Source: an uncultured Clostridium sp. (GTDB lineage Bacteria > Bacillota > Clostridia > TANB77 > CAG-508). From it: a DNA stretch of 64,000 nucleotides. A model generated the notes under the pieces. The model made no database searches, was not told where the DNA came from, and was given only the letters and a program-made list of their open reading frames with translations. This document shows, piece after piece, positions 8,844 to 18,199 of this stretch. Every line of letters begins with the position of its first letter. The stretch's first letter is position 1. Location of the stretch: assembly GCA_947244325.1 (NCBI GenBank), contig CAMXJY010000001.1, positions 235,322 through 299,321 of the forward strand, read 5' to 3'. Both the position numbers and the translations under genes were made by a program.

Positions 8844-10028
8844 TTATTTTTCTATTAATTCTTTTATTTTTAAGTAAGTATTTTTTCTATTAAATTTTTC
8901 TTCTGCTAGCCTTCTATTATTTTTTCCTAAATTTTCTCTTAATTCATTATCATTGTATAATTCTAATATCTTTTCTGCTATTTCTTCTACATTATTATTT
9001 TGAATATTATATCCTACTTTGTAATCTTCTACAATTTTTTTATATTCTGGGCATTCTTGTGTACTTATAACTGGAAGTCCTGCTGCTGCATAATCTCCTA
9101 CTTTATTAATTATACTTTGAGCTGCTCCCTTTTTTATTGGATTTACTGCCATATCACATTTGCAAAGTCTTGCAATCATTTTTTCATATTCTAATCTTCC
9201 TGTAAATTCACAATTTACATTCTTTTCTTTAGCATAATTTTTAAATTCTTGCTGTAATGGTCCATTTCCCATAACAACAAATTTTATGTTTTTTTGATTT
9301 AAAATAGCTAAAGCATCAATTATAATTTTTATATCATAACTATGTCCTAATGTTCCAATATAAGCTATCTCAAAATTTTCTTCATCTTTTTCTAATTTAT
9401 TTTCATTTTTACATTTATCAAAATAATCTAAATCTGTTCCTAAAAAAACAGTTAAACTTTGATTCTCTTTTATATTTACTCTTTTTGCTCTATCACAGTA
9501 TGTATCTGACACTGCAACAATATTATCTGCCTCTTTATATATTTTATTAGCCATTTTTTCCATTGGAGCAAAAATTATATTACTTATAACTGGTACATTA
9601 AATACCATTTTAAAAGCTTCTGGCCATAAATCTTGTACATCTATAATAAATCTTATATTATTTTTTCTAGTAAAATTACTTACTACTTTTGCTACATCAA
9701 GGGAAGGTACTGCACAATATATAATATCAGGCTTTTCTATCTTTTCTAAATGTTTTTTTACATTTTTAGCAAATATATAATGTGAATAAAATCTTTTTAA
9801 AGATACATTCTTTTTATATCCAGGTTCCTTTATTAATGTTATTTTATAATCTAAATCAAATTTAACTTCTTCTCTTTGCTGTTTTTCTCCATGAGAAAAA
9901 CTTGAAGTAATCAGTTCTACATCATATTTTTCTTTATCTATTAAATTTATTATATAAGTAAATCTACTATTTCCATTTTCATTTGGAAGTTTAGTAAAAT
10001 TTGCTATTATGAGAACTTTTTTCTTCAT
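8844..10028 (-). CDS. Family 4 glycosyltransferase
   Basis: 394 residues from the ATG at 10028, chosen because AAAAGGAG lies directly before it; the ATG eight codons upstream overlaps that ribosome-binding site. Two Rossmann domains are visible: the N-terminal acceptor domain (KKKVLIIANFTKLP) and the C-terminal nucleotide-sugar domain beginning near FEIAYIGTLGHSYDI. The region around AVNPIKKGAAQSIINKVGDY carries the glutamate-poor variant of the GT4 donor loop found in WfgS/WcaL-like enzymes. It should add a sugar to the lipid-linked glycan at the cytoplasmic face. Donor and acceptor are unknown. Confidence 0.87.
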   Translation of the reverse strand: MKKKVLIIANFTKLPNENGNSRFTYIINLIDKEKYDVELITSSFSHGEKQQREEVKFDLDYKITLIKEPGYKKNVSLKRFYSHYIFAKNVKKHLEKIEKPDIIYCAVPSLDVAKVVSNFTRKNNIRFIIDVQDLWPEAFKMVFNVPVISNIIFAPMEKMANKIYKEADNIVAVSDTYCDRAKRVNIKENQSLTVFLGTDLDYFDKCKNENKLEKDEENFEIAYIGTLGHSYDIKIIIDALAILNQKNIKFVVMGNGPLQQEFKNYAKEKNVNCEFTGRLEYEKMIARLCKCDMAVNPIKKGAAQSIINKVGDYAAAGLPVISTQECPEYKKIVEDYKVGYNIQNNNVEEIAEKILELYNDNELRENLGKNNRRLAEEKFNRKNTYLKIKELIEK

Positions 10029-10102
10029 ATAACTCCTTTTATAATATATCAATTTATTTTTACCTAAAAATTTTTCAATCTACTATACTTTATTTACTTA
10101 TC

Positions 10103-11113
10103 TTAAACTTTTCTATATGCTGGGAAAAACTCTTCAGATTTATCTATTTGTTTTAACTCACACAATTTATCATATATTTCTTGATTCCAAATTTTTTTGC
10201 CAATATAAAAATCAAAATCTGTATTTTTTGCAAATTTTCTTTTAAAACAATATAAAGAATCTTCTTCTGAATTTGATAATCCTCCACCATAATGTATTAA
10301 TTTATAACCATGTTCTTTTCCCCATAAAGCTGTTCCATATTTTAGAATATATGCTGGCGATAAATTTAAAAATTCTGTATCTGTTCCAGATAAATGGACA
10401 TGAATTATTCCATTATAAACGAAATATAATCCAGTTGCAATTGTTTTATTTTCATAAATTGCCTCTACAAAAAGCAGATTATCTTTATAAAATTTTATAA
10501 TATTATTAAAGTATTCATCATCAAAAAAATAATATTCTGATGCATTTTTCCTTTCCATATTAAGATAATATATTCTTTTAAATTCTTCTAAACTTTCTGG
10601 TTTTTCTGTAACTCTATATTCTACACCTGAAGCTAAAACTCTTCTTATTTCTTTTCTGCAACTTTTTGAAAATTCACTTAAAACAGGATCTTCGTATTTT
10701 TCTAAATTTGTTGCTAGAGTTTTTCTCATATATTTTGCATTATACATTTTTTCAAAATCTTCATAGTTTTTTATAATTGGATGAAAACGTACAAATTCAC
10801 TTACAATATTATTTTGCAAGCAATAATTTGAAAAATCTTTTTCATAATTTTGTAATAACTTGTCCTTATCTTTTAACAAGTTTTCAATAATTGGTCCACC
10901 ATAGCCATATGGTGTTATTAAATCAAAATAAACTTTTCCATCTATTCTTTCTTTAATTTCTCTTTTTAGAAATTGATTCGTAATTTTTCCATTATCATCT
11001 TCATATACAAATATTTCTTGTGTGCCACAATCTGCTTTTTCATATAATTTTCCATAATTTTTATCAAAATATAAATCTATATTTTCACTCAATTTTTTTA
11101 GTTTTCCTTCCAT
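10103..11113 (-). CDS. FemAB/GNAT-like acyl or aminoacyl transferase
   Basis: 336 residues of the FemAB-like branch of the GNAT fold (Acetyltransf_6/BioF2-like). Tell-tale segments are the central SCRKEIRRVLASGVEYRV stretch, typical of the first strand-helix boundary, and the C-terminal YCFKRKFAK (near residue 291), close to the GLYRFKxKFG motif of FemAB enzymes. No membrane segment. In surface-glycan loci such proteins attach an amino acid or acyl group to a sugar nucleotide or lipid-linked sugar. Adjacent genes encode a PLP enzyme and an ATP-grasp ligase, which suggests joint decoration of an amino sugar. The substrate is not known. Confidence 0.75.
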   Translation of the reverse strand: MEGKLKKLSENIDLYFDKNYGKLYEKADCGTQEIFVYEDDNGKITNQFLKREIKERIDGKVYFDLITPYGYGGPIIENLLKDKDKLLQNYEKDFSNYCLQNNIVSEFVRFHPIIKNYEDFEKMYNAKYMRKTLATNLEKYEDPVLSEFSKSCRKEIRRVLASGVEYRVTEKPESLEEFKRIYYLNMERKNASEYYFFDDEYFNNIIKFYKDNLLFVEAIYENKTIATGLYFVYNGIIHVHLSGTDTEFLNLSPAYILKYGTALWGKEHGYKLIHYGGGLSNSEEDSLYCFKRKFAKNTDFDFYIGKKIWNQEIYDKLCELKQIDKSEEFFPAYRKV

Positions 11114-11160
11114 TTTTACTTTAATGTATATATTTCATAATATTAAATTATAAAACACTA

Positions 11161-12210
11161 CTAAATTTTATCTAAAAACTCCACTAACAAATCTATATAC
11201 TCTCCAATTTGACTTGATGTATATCTTTGATCACATATTAATGATAATTCATTTTCAAAAATATTATTTAATTGTTCTTCTTGTGGCCAATGTACAGGTA
11301 AATAAATTTTATTTTCTATCAAATATTTTCTTAAACTATCTCTTTTTTCTTTTTCCAAAATTATAGGAACAAATAAAAGTCCATCAGCTTCATTATAATC
11401 ATTTACTAAAAACTTAACATTTGCATTATTTTTTAATTTATTATAAATTACTTTAGTATTTTCAATTCTTGATTTTTTTATAGTTTCAAGATTGATTCCC
11501 ATAATTATTTTGAAAGATTCATCATCTATAGAATAATTTTTATAATCATCCTCTAATATTTTTCCACTTTCACTATATTGATTTAAAAAAGTTTCTTTTG
11601 CTATATTATCACTTTTTTCAATATAATCTTTTTTATTTTTCATAGCTACTTTTTTTATATCAATCATTTTTTCATTTGTGCTTTTTTCTAAATCTATTTC
11701 AAATTTAGAGTTTCTTGAAACTGCAATTGCACCACTTGCAATAGGAAACCATTTTCTTAAACTCCCTATTAAATAATCTGAATATTCACTATATTTCTTA
11801 CTTGAAAAAATACTATGTGTTATATCCTCAATTACAATTTTTCCTAATGCTTTAAATTTTTGAATATAAGAACCCATATTAGTGTTACTATATCCAAAGT
11901 AATTCATTGCTAAAAAGATATCTATATCTTCTCTAAATTCAATATTGTATTTTAATCCCTCATTATAATACACATCATAATATTCAACTTCAATTCCTAA
12001 ATCAAGAAATGGCTTTGTCATTGAAAAGCAACTATATGAAGGTAAATAAGCCTTTTTTATTTCTTTATTTTTTAATATATTTTTTAAAACATAATATATA
12101 GAAGTTCTACCAGATAAAGTAAATTTAACATCTTGTCCAAAATTCCAACAGTCTTTATTATCGTTTTTTAATTCATCTTCAAACTCCCAAAATTCACTAC
12201 CTATTTCCAT
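11161..12210 (-). CDS. PLP-dependent aminotransferase-fold enzyme, DegT-like and divergent
   Basis: 349 residues with the layout of fold-type I PLP enzymes: SGRTSIYYVLKNIL (near residue 33) resembles the cofactor phosphate-binding SGRxAI segment of this subgroup, IEDITHS (near 134) supplies the ring-contacting aspartate, and SLRKWFPIASGAIAV (near 150) holds the Schiff-base lysine. It is shorter and more divergent than the classical DegT enzyme encoded at 15131-16255. The SGRTS/SLRKWF pattern is typical of a subgroup commonly linked with FemAB-like and ATP-grasp genes, as here. It probably aminates or modifies a sugar, but the reaction is not established. Confidence 0.72.
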   Translation of the reverse strand: MEIGSEFWEFEDELKNDNKDCWNFGQDVKFTLSGRTSIYYVLKNILKNKEIKKAYLPSYSCFSMTKPFLDLGIEVEYYDVYYNEGLKYNIEFREDIDIFLAMNYFGYSNTNMGSYIQKFKALGKIVIEDITHSIFSSKKYSEYSDYLIGSLRKWFPIASGAIAVSRNSKFEIDLEKSTNEKMIDIKKVAMKNKKDYIEKSDNIAKETFLNQYSESGKILEDDYKNYSIDDESFKIIMGINLETIKKSRIENTKVIYNKLKNNANVKFLVNDYNEADGLLFVPIILEKEKRDSLRKYLIENKIYLPVHWPQEEQLNNIFENELSLICDQRYTSSQIGEYIDLLVEFLDKI

Positions 12211-12233
12211 TTTATCTCCACTTTTTTATTTTC

Positions 12234-12360
12234 AAATTTACGAAAGAATTATTATTTTACTAGGCAAACGAATTTGAAATTAATGAGGCGTACGTGTTGT
12301 ACGTTGATTTAATTTCAAATGCAGTTTAACGACGTAAAATGATGATTATTTCGTAAATTT
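12234..12360. repeat. Large imperfect intergenic palindrome (about 127 bp)
   Basis: The outer arms (12234-12260 and 12333-12360) share AAATTTACGAAA and ATTTTAC in inverted orientation. An inner pair of arms centres on TTTGAAATTAA (about 12273-12283) and its complement (about 12307-12318), with GTACG/GTACG near the tip. It fills the gap between the PLP-enzyme and ATP-grasp genes and overlaps the stop codon of the latter by a base or two. The size and nested arms suggest a non-autonomous palindromic element (MITE or REP-like) more than a simple terminator. I see only one copy in the window. Confidence 0.6.
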
Positions 12361-13633
12361 ACGCTCTCCAATCAATTAAACATTCAACAATATTATTAGA
12401 AAAACAATAATATTTATCATTTTCTTTTCTTATTTCATTTTTTAAATTATCGTCATTTGATAATAAAATTGAATTTTCTGTTAAAAGATTTTTTATACCA
12501 TCTTTGCTTACTTCAAATATTTCATCAAATAAATTAATATCAATCTTATTTGACTTTAAAAATTCAATTGCTGTTTCTTTATTTTTAACTAATAAATTTA
12601 TTTTTATATTTTTATTTACACATTGATATAAATACATCATAACAAAAGTATTTATTTTTTCTATATCTTTAAAACAAGTTTCAAAATCAATAAAAACTTT
12701 GTTATATGATATTCCAAGTGAATACTTACCAAAAAATTGTTTATCAGCTTCTATATCAATATCATTAAAAGTTACTTTTACATCTTGTCCATCAAAATCT
12801 TTTAGTGCCAATAACGGCAAGTTTACATCTAAACATCTACTCAAACTAAAAGCTCCCGGCATTCTTGTACTCATTTCTAATAATTTAAATTTTCCACTTA
12901 CATCTTTTTTTATTTGGAAAAACCAGAAACCTCTAAAGTTTGCCTCACTATTTATATTTTCAGCTATTTTTTTAATCTCATCTGTAAGTTTAATTCTTCT
13001 GCTATGCACATCAATTCCAGCAAGCATTCTGTCTGCTGCTCTTGGATTACAAAATAGTAGTTCTCTATTTTTATTTGTAAAACAATCAACAGTTACTTCT
13101 TCTCCTGGTAAAAATTCGCAAATTACCATATTAGGTTCTTTAGTATATAGCTCTAATTCTTCACTATTATTAACTTTATAAGCATGTCTTGCACCTTGGT
13201 CATTATCTTTTTTTACAAAAACTGGATATTCTGTTACTTCTTCTTTTTTATAAGTTTTAGGAATAAAATCATACTCTTTTAATTTTTCATAAGTTTTAGT
13301 TTTATATCTACATAATAAAGCTGTTTCATAATCTGAACATAATGTAATTGCATTTATTTTATCTTTATTTTTTTGTAAAAATACGCACATATCTTCATGT
13401 GTTGATATAATAAATTTAATATTATATTCTTTAATTTTTTGATTTAAAACTTCTATAAAATTTTCGTCATTCATATTTGGAATATCTGGTATATAGTTTT
13501 TATAAACATAAACTCCATGATTTTTATATATAGAAGTTCCCCAAATTTCAAATTCTTCATTATCTTTTAATGCCATATTCATATCTGTTGCAGCAAGTGA
13601 ACCACAAGATAATACTAATACTCTTTTTTTCAT
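12359..13633 (-). CDS. ATP-grasp carboxylate-amine ligase with degenerate HAD-like C-terminus
   Basis: Start at 13633 (MKKRVLVLSCGS), behind GAAAGGAAAAT; an ATG ten codons upstream has no such site. The 424-residue protein has an N-terminal nucleotide-binding domain, then the ATP-grasp domain: YPVFVKKDNDQGARHAY (near residue 133) is the ATP-binding lysine and glycine-rich loop, and FKLLEMSTRMPGAFSL carries the metal-binding ExxxR. Residues from about 300 (FIDFETCF, then a Rossmann-like segment) resemble a HAD phosphatase domain, but the DxDxT motif is lost. ATP-grasp/HAD proteins occur in capsule loci. This one should form an amide or ester bond on a glycan building block; the substrate is unknown. 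Confidence 0.78.
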   Translation of the reverse strand: MKKRVLVLSCGSLAATDMNMALKDNEEFEIWGTSIYKNHGVYVYKNYIPDIPNMNDENFIEVLNQKIKEYNIKFIISTHEDMCVFLQKNKDKINAITLCSDYETALLCRYKTKTYEKLKEYDFIPKTYKKEEVTEYPVFVKKDNDQGARHAYKVNNSEELELYTKEPNMVICEFLPGEEVTVDCFTNKNRELLFCNPRAADRMLAGIDVHSRRIKLTDEIKKIAENINSEANFRGFWFFQIKKDVSGKFKLLEMSTRMPGAFSLSRCLDVNLPLLALKDFDGQDVKVTFNDIDIEADKQFFGKYSLGISYNKVFIDFETCFKDIEKINTFVMMYLYQCVNKNIKINLLVKNKETAIEFLKSNKIDINLFDEIFEVSKDGIKNLLTENSILLSNDDNLKNEIRKENDKYYCFSNNIVECLIDWRA

Positions 13634-13677
13634 ATTTTCCTTTCTACTTATATACATTTTCACAGAATATCTTTATT

Positions 13678-14316
13678 TTAAGATTCTTTGTTATTTTCTT
13701 CTAATTGTTTCTTTCTATACTCATCAAAATCTATTGTTTTTCCGGTGCCTCTAGTAACAACACCATCTTTTTTTATAACTTTATAAAAAGTTTTAAAAAG
13801 TATTTTTAAATCATTTATAAAAGTAATATTATTTACATATTCAATATCATATGAAAATCTTTCTTCCCAATTTAAAGCATTTCTTCCATTTATTTGAGCA
13901 AGACCTGTTAATCCAGGTCTTACATCATGTCTATGTTTTTCTTCTTCATTATAATAAGGTAAATAAGCTACTGCTAAAGGTCTTGGACCTATCAAACTCA
14001 TTTCACCTTTTAAAATATTAACTAACTCTGGAAGCTCATCTAAGCTTGTAGCTCTTAATATTTTCCCAAATTTTGTTAGCCTATCTTTATCAGGAAGTAA
14101 TTTTCCATTTTCATCTTTTTTATCAGACATACTTCTAAATTTATAAAGCTTAAAAACTTTACCATCTTTTCCTGGTCTATCTTGTTTAAATATTACAGGA
14201 CTTCCTAATTTTACTCTAACTAATATTGCAACAATTAATATAATTGGTGAAAGTATTACAAGAGAGCAAAAACTTATTACAATGTCTAATAATCTTTTAA
14301 TATATTTTCTATACAT
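13678..14316 (-). CDS. pglC: Undecaprenyl-phosphate sugar-1-phosphate transferase (PglC-like)
   Basis: 212 residues from the ATG at 14316, supported by GAGGAAAATA; an earlier ATG at 14328 lacks a ribosome-binding site. It has a single N-terminal re-entrant membrane helix (residues about 10-32) and the full catalytic domain of monotopic phosphoglycosyl transferases: QDRPGKDGKVFKLYKFRSM, LDELPELVN (with the catalytic Asp-Glu pair) and GEMSLIGPRPL. It lacks the large four-helix N-terminal region of WcaJ/WbaP enzymes, so it matches the short PglC/EpsL class. It starts glycan synthesis by putting a sugar phosphate on undecaprenyl phosphate. With the PglF- and PglE-like genes nearby the sugar may be bacillosamine-type, which is inference. 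Confidence 0.9.
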   Translation of the reverse strand: MYRKYIKRLLDIVISFCSLVILSPIILIVAILVRVKLGSPVIFKQDRPGKDGKVFKLYKFRSMSDKKDENGKLLPDKDRLTKFGKILRATSLDELPELVNILKGEMSLIGPRPLAVAYLPYYNEEEKHRHDVRPGLTGLAQINGRNALNWEERFSYDIEYVNNITFINDLKILFKTFYKVIKKDGVVTRGTGKTIDFDEYRKKQLEENNKES

Positions 14317-14411
14317 TATTTTCCTCATTTTTTAACTTACAATTATACTATAATATAAAAGAATGTCTTAGATATTATAGTAAAACTATGCTAAGTACTA
14401 TGAATAAATTT

Positions 14412-14942
14412 TTATTCAAATATAAATTCATTTGAATATAATTCTAAATATCCATTATCATTTTGTGGTTTAACAATTCTATATGTTCCAGCACCTAATT
14501 CTCCATAATCTTCTGTCCAATTGATTTCCTCAACTGTTTGATGATTTTCATCTAACTGATATCTTTCAGAATCAAAATTTATAGTTCTTAATAAAGGCAC
14601 ATCTTCCCATTTATCTTCAGCATTTTTTAATTGTAATTTGTATTCAGGTCCCCAAAAATAATTTGTATCATTTGTATCTGTTATTATAAGTTTTGTTCCA
14701 GTTCTTGTTAAAGTTCCTATATCTACTTCTAAAGTAACTTTATCTATACTTCTTCCATATTCACTTTCTGGAATTTCTCTTTCTACTTCTGGAGTTGATA
14801 CTCTATTTCCTTCAAGAACAAAATCCTCTTGTCCTACTGTATTTTCATTCTCTTCTTTGTTTGAGTTCATTTTGTATACAAAAAATCCTGCTATAATTAA
14901 AATTAATACTACTACAATAATTAAAATATCTCTTACTTTCAT
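14412..14942 (-). CDS. Membrane-anchored protein with an Ig-like domain
   Basis: 176 residues: an N-terminal membrane anchor (ILIIVVVLILIIAGFFVY, about 6-23), an acidic linker, then an extracytoplasmic beta-rich domain from about 65 to 176. The end (GELGAGTYRIVKP ... LELYSNEFIFE) has the pattern of bacterial Ig-like domains. No lipobox cysteine is present. It sits between the DegT aminotransferase and PglC-like genes in the same direction, with short gaps. Function is unknown; a role at the outer face near the glycan machinery is only a guess. Confidence 0.6.
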   Translation of the reverse strand: MKVRDILIIVVVLILIIAGFFVYKMNSNKEENENTVGQEDFVLEGNRVSTPEVEREIPESEYGRSIDKVTLEVDIGTLTRTGTKLIITDTNDTNYFWGPEYKLQLKNAEDKWEDVPLLRTINFDSERYQLDENHQTVEEINWTEDYGELGAGTYRIVKPQNDNGYLELYSNEFIFE

Positions 14943-15052
14943 TTTTTTATCCTCCGTTTATATATAATTTACTTTTACTTATAAAATCTCTTTTATAGTA
15001 AAAAATTTTTATGACATTTTTAATTTTAGTAATTTATACTAAATATATTTTT

Positions 15053-15092
15053 ATTAAATAATTATTTTAAAAATAAAAAATAATTATTTAAT
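15053..15092 (-). terminator. AT-only hairpin after the DegT aminotransferase gene
   Basis: Arms of about 15 A/T pairs (TTAAATAATTATTTT and its complement) surround a short loop, 40-75 bases past the stop at 15131, and a T-containing run follows on the minus strand. It contains no G-C pairs, so it is weak evidence for a terminator. Confidence 0.3.
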
Positions 15093-15130
15093 AGAATAGA
15101 AAAAATACTTTTTAATATTTTGCTAAAATT

Positions 15131-16255
15131 TTAATTAAATAAATTCTTTATTATATCTATGATTTTATTTTGCTCTTCTTCTGTCATTTTTGTATCAGAT
15201 GGCAAACATACTCCTCTATTAAATAAATCTTCACCAATACTTTTTTCATCTACTTTAATAAAATCATATTTTTCAAAAATTGGTTGTAAATGCATTGGTT
15301 TCCATACTGGTCTTGATTCTATATTTTCTTTTTCCAATCTTTCTATTACATCTAATGGTTTTACTTTTGAAGATTCTTTTATAGTCATACAAGAAAGCCA
15401 TACATTTGATCTTTCATCTTCATTTTCTGGCATCATTTCTATATCAGAAATATTTTTAAATCCTTCTTTATATTTATTAAAAATTTCATTTTTTCTAGCA
15501 ATTCGTTTTTCCAAGACCATCATCTGACCTCTTCCAATTCCTGCTAAAACATTACTCATTCTATAATTATATCCAATTTCAGAATGTTGATAATGACGAG
15601 CTGGATCTTTACTTTGTGTTGACCAAAATCTTGCTTTATTTATTCCTTCTTCATCATTTGATACTAACATTCCGCCACCTGTAGTTGTAATTATCTTATT
15701 TCCATTAAAAGATAATGCTCCATATTTTCCATAAGTTCCTAAATATTTTCCCTTATATATTGTTCCTAATCCTTCTGCTGCATCTTCTAAAACAGGAACA
15801 TTATGTTCATCACATATTTTCATTATTTCTTCCATTTTAGTGGCTCTTCCATATAAATGAACTACTATAACAGCTTTTGGATTATATTTTTCAAAAGCTT
15901 TTTCTAAAGCTTTTGGACTCATATTCCAAGTAAACTCTTCTGAATCTATAAATACTGGTGTTGCATTTTCGTATATAATAGGGTTTACACTTGCTGAAAA
16001 AGTAAGGTCAGATACAAATACTATATCATCTTTTTTTACTCCTAATGCTTTTAAACCTAAATGTATACTTGAAGTACCACTTGCTAGTGCAACTGATGCC
16101 TTTACACCTAAATATTCTCTAACTGATTTTTCAAATTCGTTTATATTCTCTCCAATTGTAGATAACCAATTAGTATCAAAAGCTTCTTTTACAAATTTTT
16201 CTTCATATTTTTCATCAGACATATGTGGTGATGCTAAATAAATCTTTTTTTGCAT
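15131..16255 (-). CDS. DegT/DnrJ/EryC1/StrS sugar aminotransferase (PglE/EpsN-like)
   Basis: 374 residues, the usual length of the family. Landmarks are SGTSSIHLGLKAL (59-71, phosphate-binding), EDAAEGLG (157-164, Asp158 contacts the pyridine ring) and LSFNGNKIITTTGGGM with Lys187 as the Schiff-base residue. These are the hallmarks of PglE/EpsN enzymes, which transaminate the 4-keto group of UDP-2-acetamido-2,6-dideoxyhexose using glutamate. The dehydratase that makes this 4-keto sugar is encoded directly upstream (16307-18199), and a PglC-like transferase that could use the product lies downstream. A separate PglD-type acetyltransferase is not visible in the window. Confidence 0.9.
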   Translation of the reverse strand: MQKKIYLASPHMSDEKYEEKFVKEAFDTNWLSTIGENINEFEKSVREYLGVKASVALASGTSSIHLGLKALGVKKDDIVFVSDLTFSASVNPIIYENATPVFIDSEEFTWNMSPKALEKAFEKYNPKAVIVVHLYGRATKMEEIMKICDEHNVPVLEDAAEGLGTIYKGKYLGTYGKYGALSFNGNKIITTTGGGMLVSNDEEGINKARFWSTQSKDPARHYQHSEIGYNYRMSNVLAGIGRGQMMVLEKRIARKNEIFNKYKEGFKNISDIEMMPENEDERSNVWLSCMTIKESSKVKPLDVIERLEKENIESRPVWKPMHLQPIFEKYDFIKVDEKSIGEDLFNRGVCLPSDTKMTEEEQNKIIDIIKNLFN

Positions 16256-16306
16256 TACAAATTCCTTTCTAGTTTTTTATTATTTATTTGCTTCTCTAGT
16301 TTTAAA

Positions 16307-18199
16307 TTATTTATTTTCATTTACTTTTTCTGGTTCTTTAAATGTTGGAACTAGTTCCTTAAAAGTATTTTTTATTTCTTCAGTTTCTACATCATTTTTT
16401 TCTATCAATTTGCTTAAAACAGCTATTTTATTATCTATATCTTCCATAGTAATATCTAGTGGTTCTGCTACAAAAATTTCATTATGAGCTGTTTTTTCTA
16501 GTCCTTCTTCGCCCATCAAAAGTTCTTCATATAATTTCTCACCAGGTCTTAATCCTGTTATCTTTATATCTATATCTTGATTTGGAGAAAGCCCAGATAA
16601 CTTTATTAAACTTACTGCTAAATCATATATTTTAACAGGTTGTCCCATATCTAATACAAATATTTCTCCACCATTTGCATATGTCATTGCTTGGAGTACA
16701 AGTTCAACTGCCTCTGGAATTGTCATAAAAAATCTTGTAATTTCTTTATGAGTAACTGTTACTGGTCCGCCTTCTGCAATTTGCTTTTTAAAAAGTGGAA
16801 CTACAGAACCATTACTTCCAAGTACATTTCCAAAACGTACTGCTGCATATTCTGTTTTACTTTCTTTGTTTTTAGCTTGTACTATCATTTCACAAATTCT
16901 TTTAGTAGCTCCCATTATATTAGTTGGGTTTACTGCTTTATCTGTAGAAATTAATATAAATCTTTTTACATCATATTTATCACAAGCATTTACAACATTA
17001 TATGTTCCAAACACATTATTTTTTATTGCTTCTAACGGACTTTTTTCCATTAATGGAACATGTTTATGTGCTGCTGCATGAAATACTAAATATGGTTTAT
17101 ATTCTTCAAAAATTTGCTCTAATCTTCTATTATCACGTACACTTGCTATTATTGCATCGATTTTTATTTTAGGGTATTTTGTTTTTAATTCAATTTCTAT
17201 ATCATATAAAGAATTTTCGTATATATCTATCATAACAAGTTTTTCTGGTTTATACTTTATAATTTGTCTACAAAGTTCTGAACCTATTGAACCACCAGCA
17301 CCTGTTACAACAACTACTTTTTCTTTAATTAAACTTTCTATATTTTTATTATCTAATTTTATAGGATCTCTTCCTAAAATATCTTCTATTTCAACATCTC
17401 TTAAATTTTCAATTAATTTTTTATCTTTTATTATTTCTTTTAATCCTGGTAAAATTCTAACTTTTGCATCTGTTGCTTGGCAAATATTTAAAATTTGTTT
17501 TTTATTTTCATTATCAATATTGGCTATTGAAAAAAAGATTAAATCTATATTGTTTTCTTTACATATTCTTACAATATCATTTCTGTTTCCTATTATCTTT
17601 ACTCCTGAAACTGTATAATTTAACCTTTTTTTGTTATCATCTATAATTCCAACTATATTATAGTTTTCTTTCATACTTGATTTTATTGTTTTGATTATTT
17701 CATGTGCTGCATTTCCTGCACCAATAATAAGTAAATTTTTTTGCTTTTCTTTATTTACATTTATTCCTTTGTTTACTATATCTGCAACCAAAATATATTT
17801 TACAATTATTCTATATGAAATCATCATAAGGGCAATAAAAATACCAGCCAAAATATTTAATCTTGCAGAAACTAAAATATAAAATTTAAAAACTTTTCTT
17901 ATAATACAAATTATTATAGAAGAAATTATACATAATCCAAAATATTTTAAGTAATCTTTTCCTTCTTCATATCTAATAATACTTTTATAACTCTTAGATA
18001 AATGAAATACTAATTGATATACAATAATTGAAAGAATTATTGTTTTTGAAAATTTATCCATATAGTATCCTGATATCTTATATACAGAAGATTCAGATAC
18101 TAATACCATTCCCAAATAATACGCAATTACTATACATGCTATATCTAATAAGACAAGTATTATTGTTCTATATTTACTTAACTTCTTTATTTTTTCCAA
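16307..18199 (-). CDS. Nucleotide-sugar 4,6-dehydratase, membrane-bound PglF/EpsC type
   Basis: 630 residues. Four membrane helices occupy about residues 10-130, a first Rossmann domain follows (LLIIGAGNAAHEIIKTI near 152), then the extended-SDR catalytic domain from about 285 with TGAGGSIGSELCRQI (NAD-binding). STDKAVNPTN replaces the usual SDR Tyr-x3-Lys region, as in PglF/FlaA1-like dehydratases. The enzyme converts UDP-GlcNAc to UDP-4-keto-6-deoxy-GlcNAc at the membrane. The aminotransferase gene follows after about 50 bases. The length and domain order are normal for PglF, EpsC and CapD-like proteins. Confidence 0.92.
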   Translation of the reverse strand: MEKIKKLSKYRTIILVLLDIACIVIAYYLGMVLVSESSVYKISGYYMDKFSKTIILSIIVYQLVFHLSKSYKSIIRYEEGKDYLKYFGLCIISSIIICIIRKVFKFYILVSARLNILAGIFIALMMISYRIIVKYILVADIVNKGINVNKEKQKNLLIIGAGNAAHEIIKTIKSSMKENYNIVGIIDDNKKRLNYTVSGVKIIGNRNDIVRICKENNIDLIFFSIANIDNENKKQILNICQATDAKVRILPGLKEIIKDKKLIENLRDVEIEDILGRDPIKLDNKNIESLIKEKVVVVTGAGGSIGSELCRQIIKYKPEKLVMIDIYENSLYDIEIELKTKYPKIKIDAIIASVRDNRRLEQIFEEYKPYLVFHAAAHKHVPLMEKSPLEAIKNNVFGTYNVVNACDKYDVKRFILISTDKAVNPTNIMGATKRICEMIVQAKNKESKTEYAAVRFGNVLGSNGSVVPLFKKQIAEGGPVTVTHKEITRFFMTIPEAVELVLQAMTYANGGEIFVLDMGQPVKIYDLAVSLIKLSGLSPNQDIDIKITGLRPGEKLYEELLMGEEGLEKTAHNEIFVAEPLDITMEDIDNKIAVLSKLIEKNDVETEEIKNTFKELVPTFKEPEKVNENK

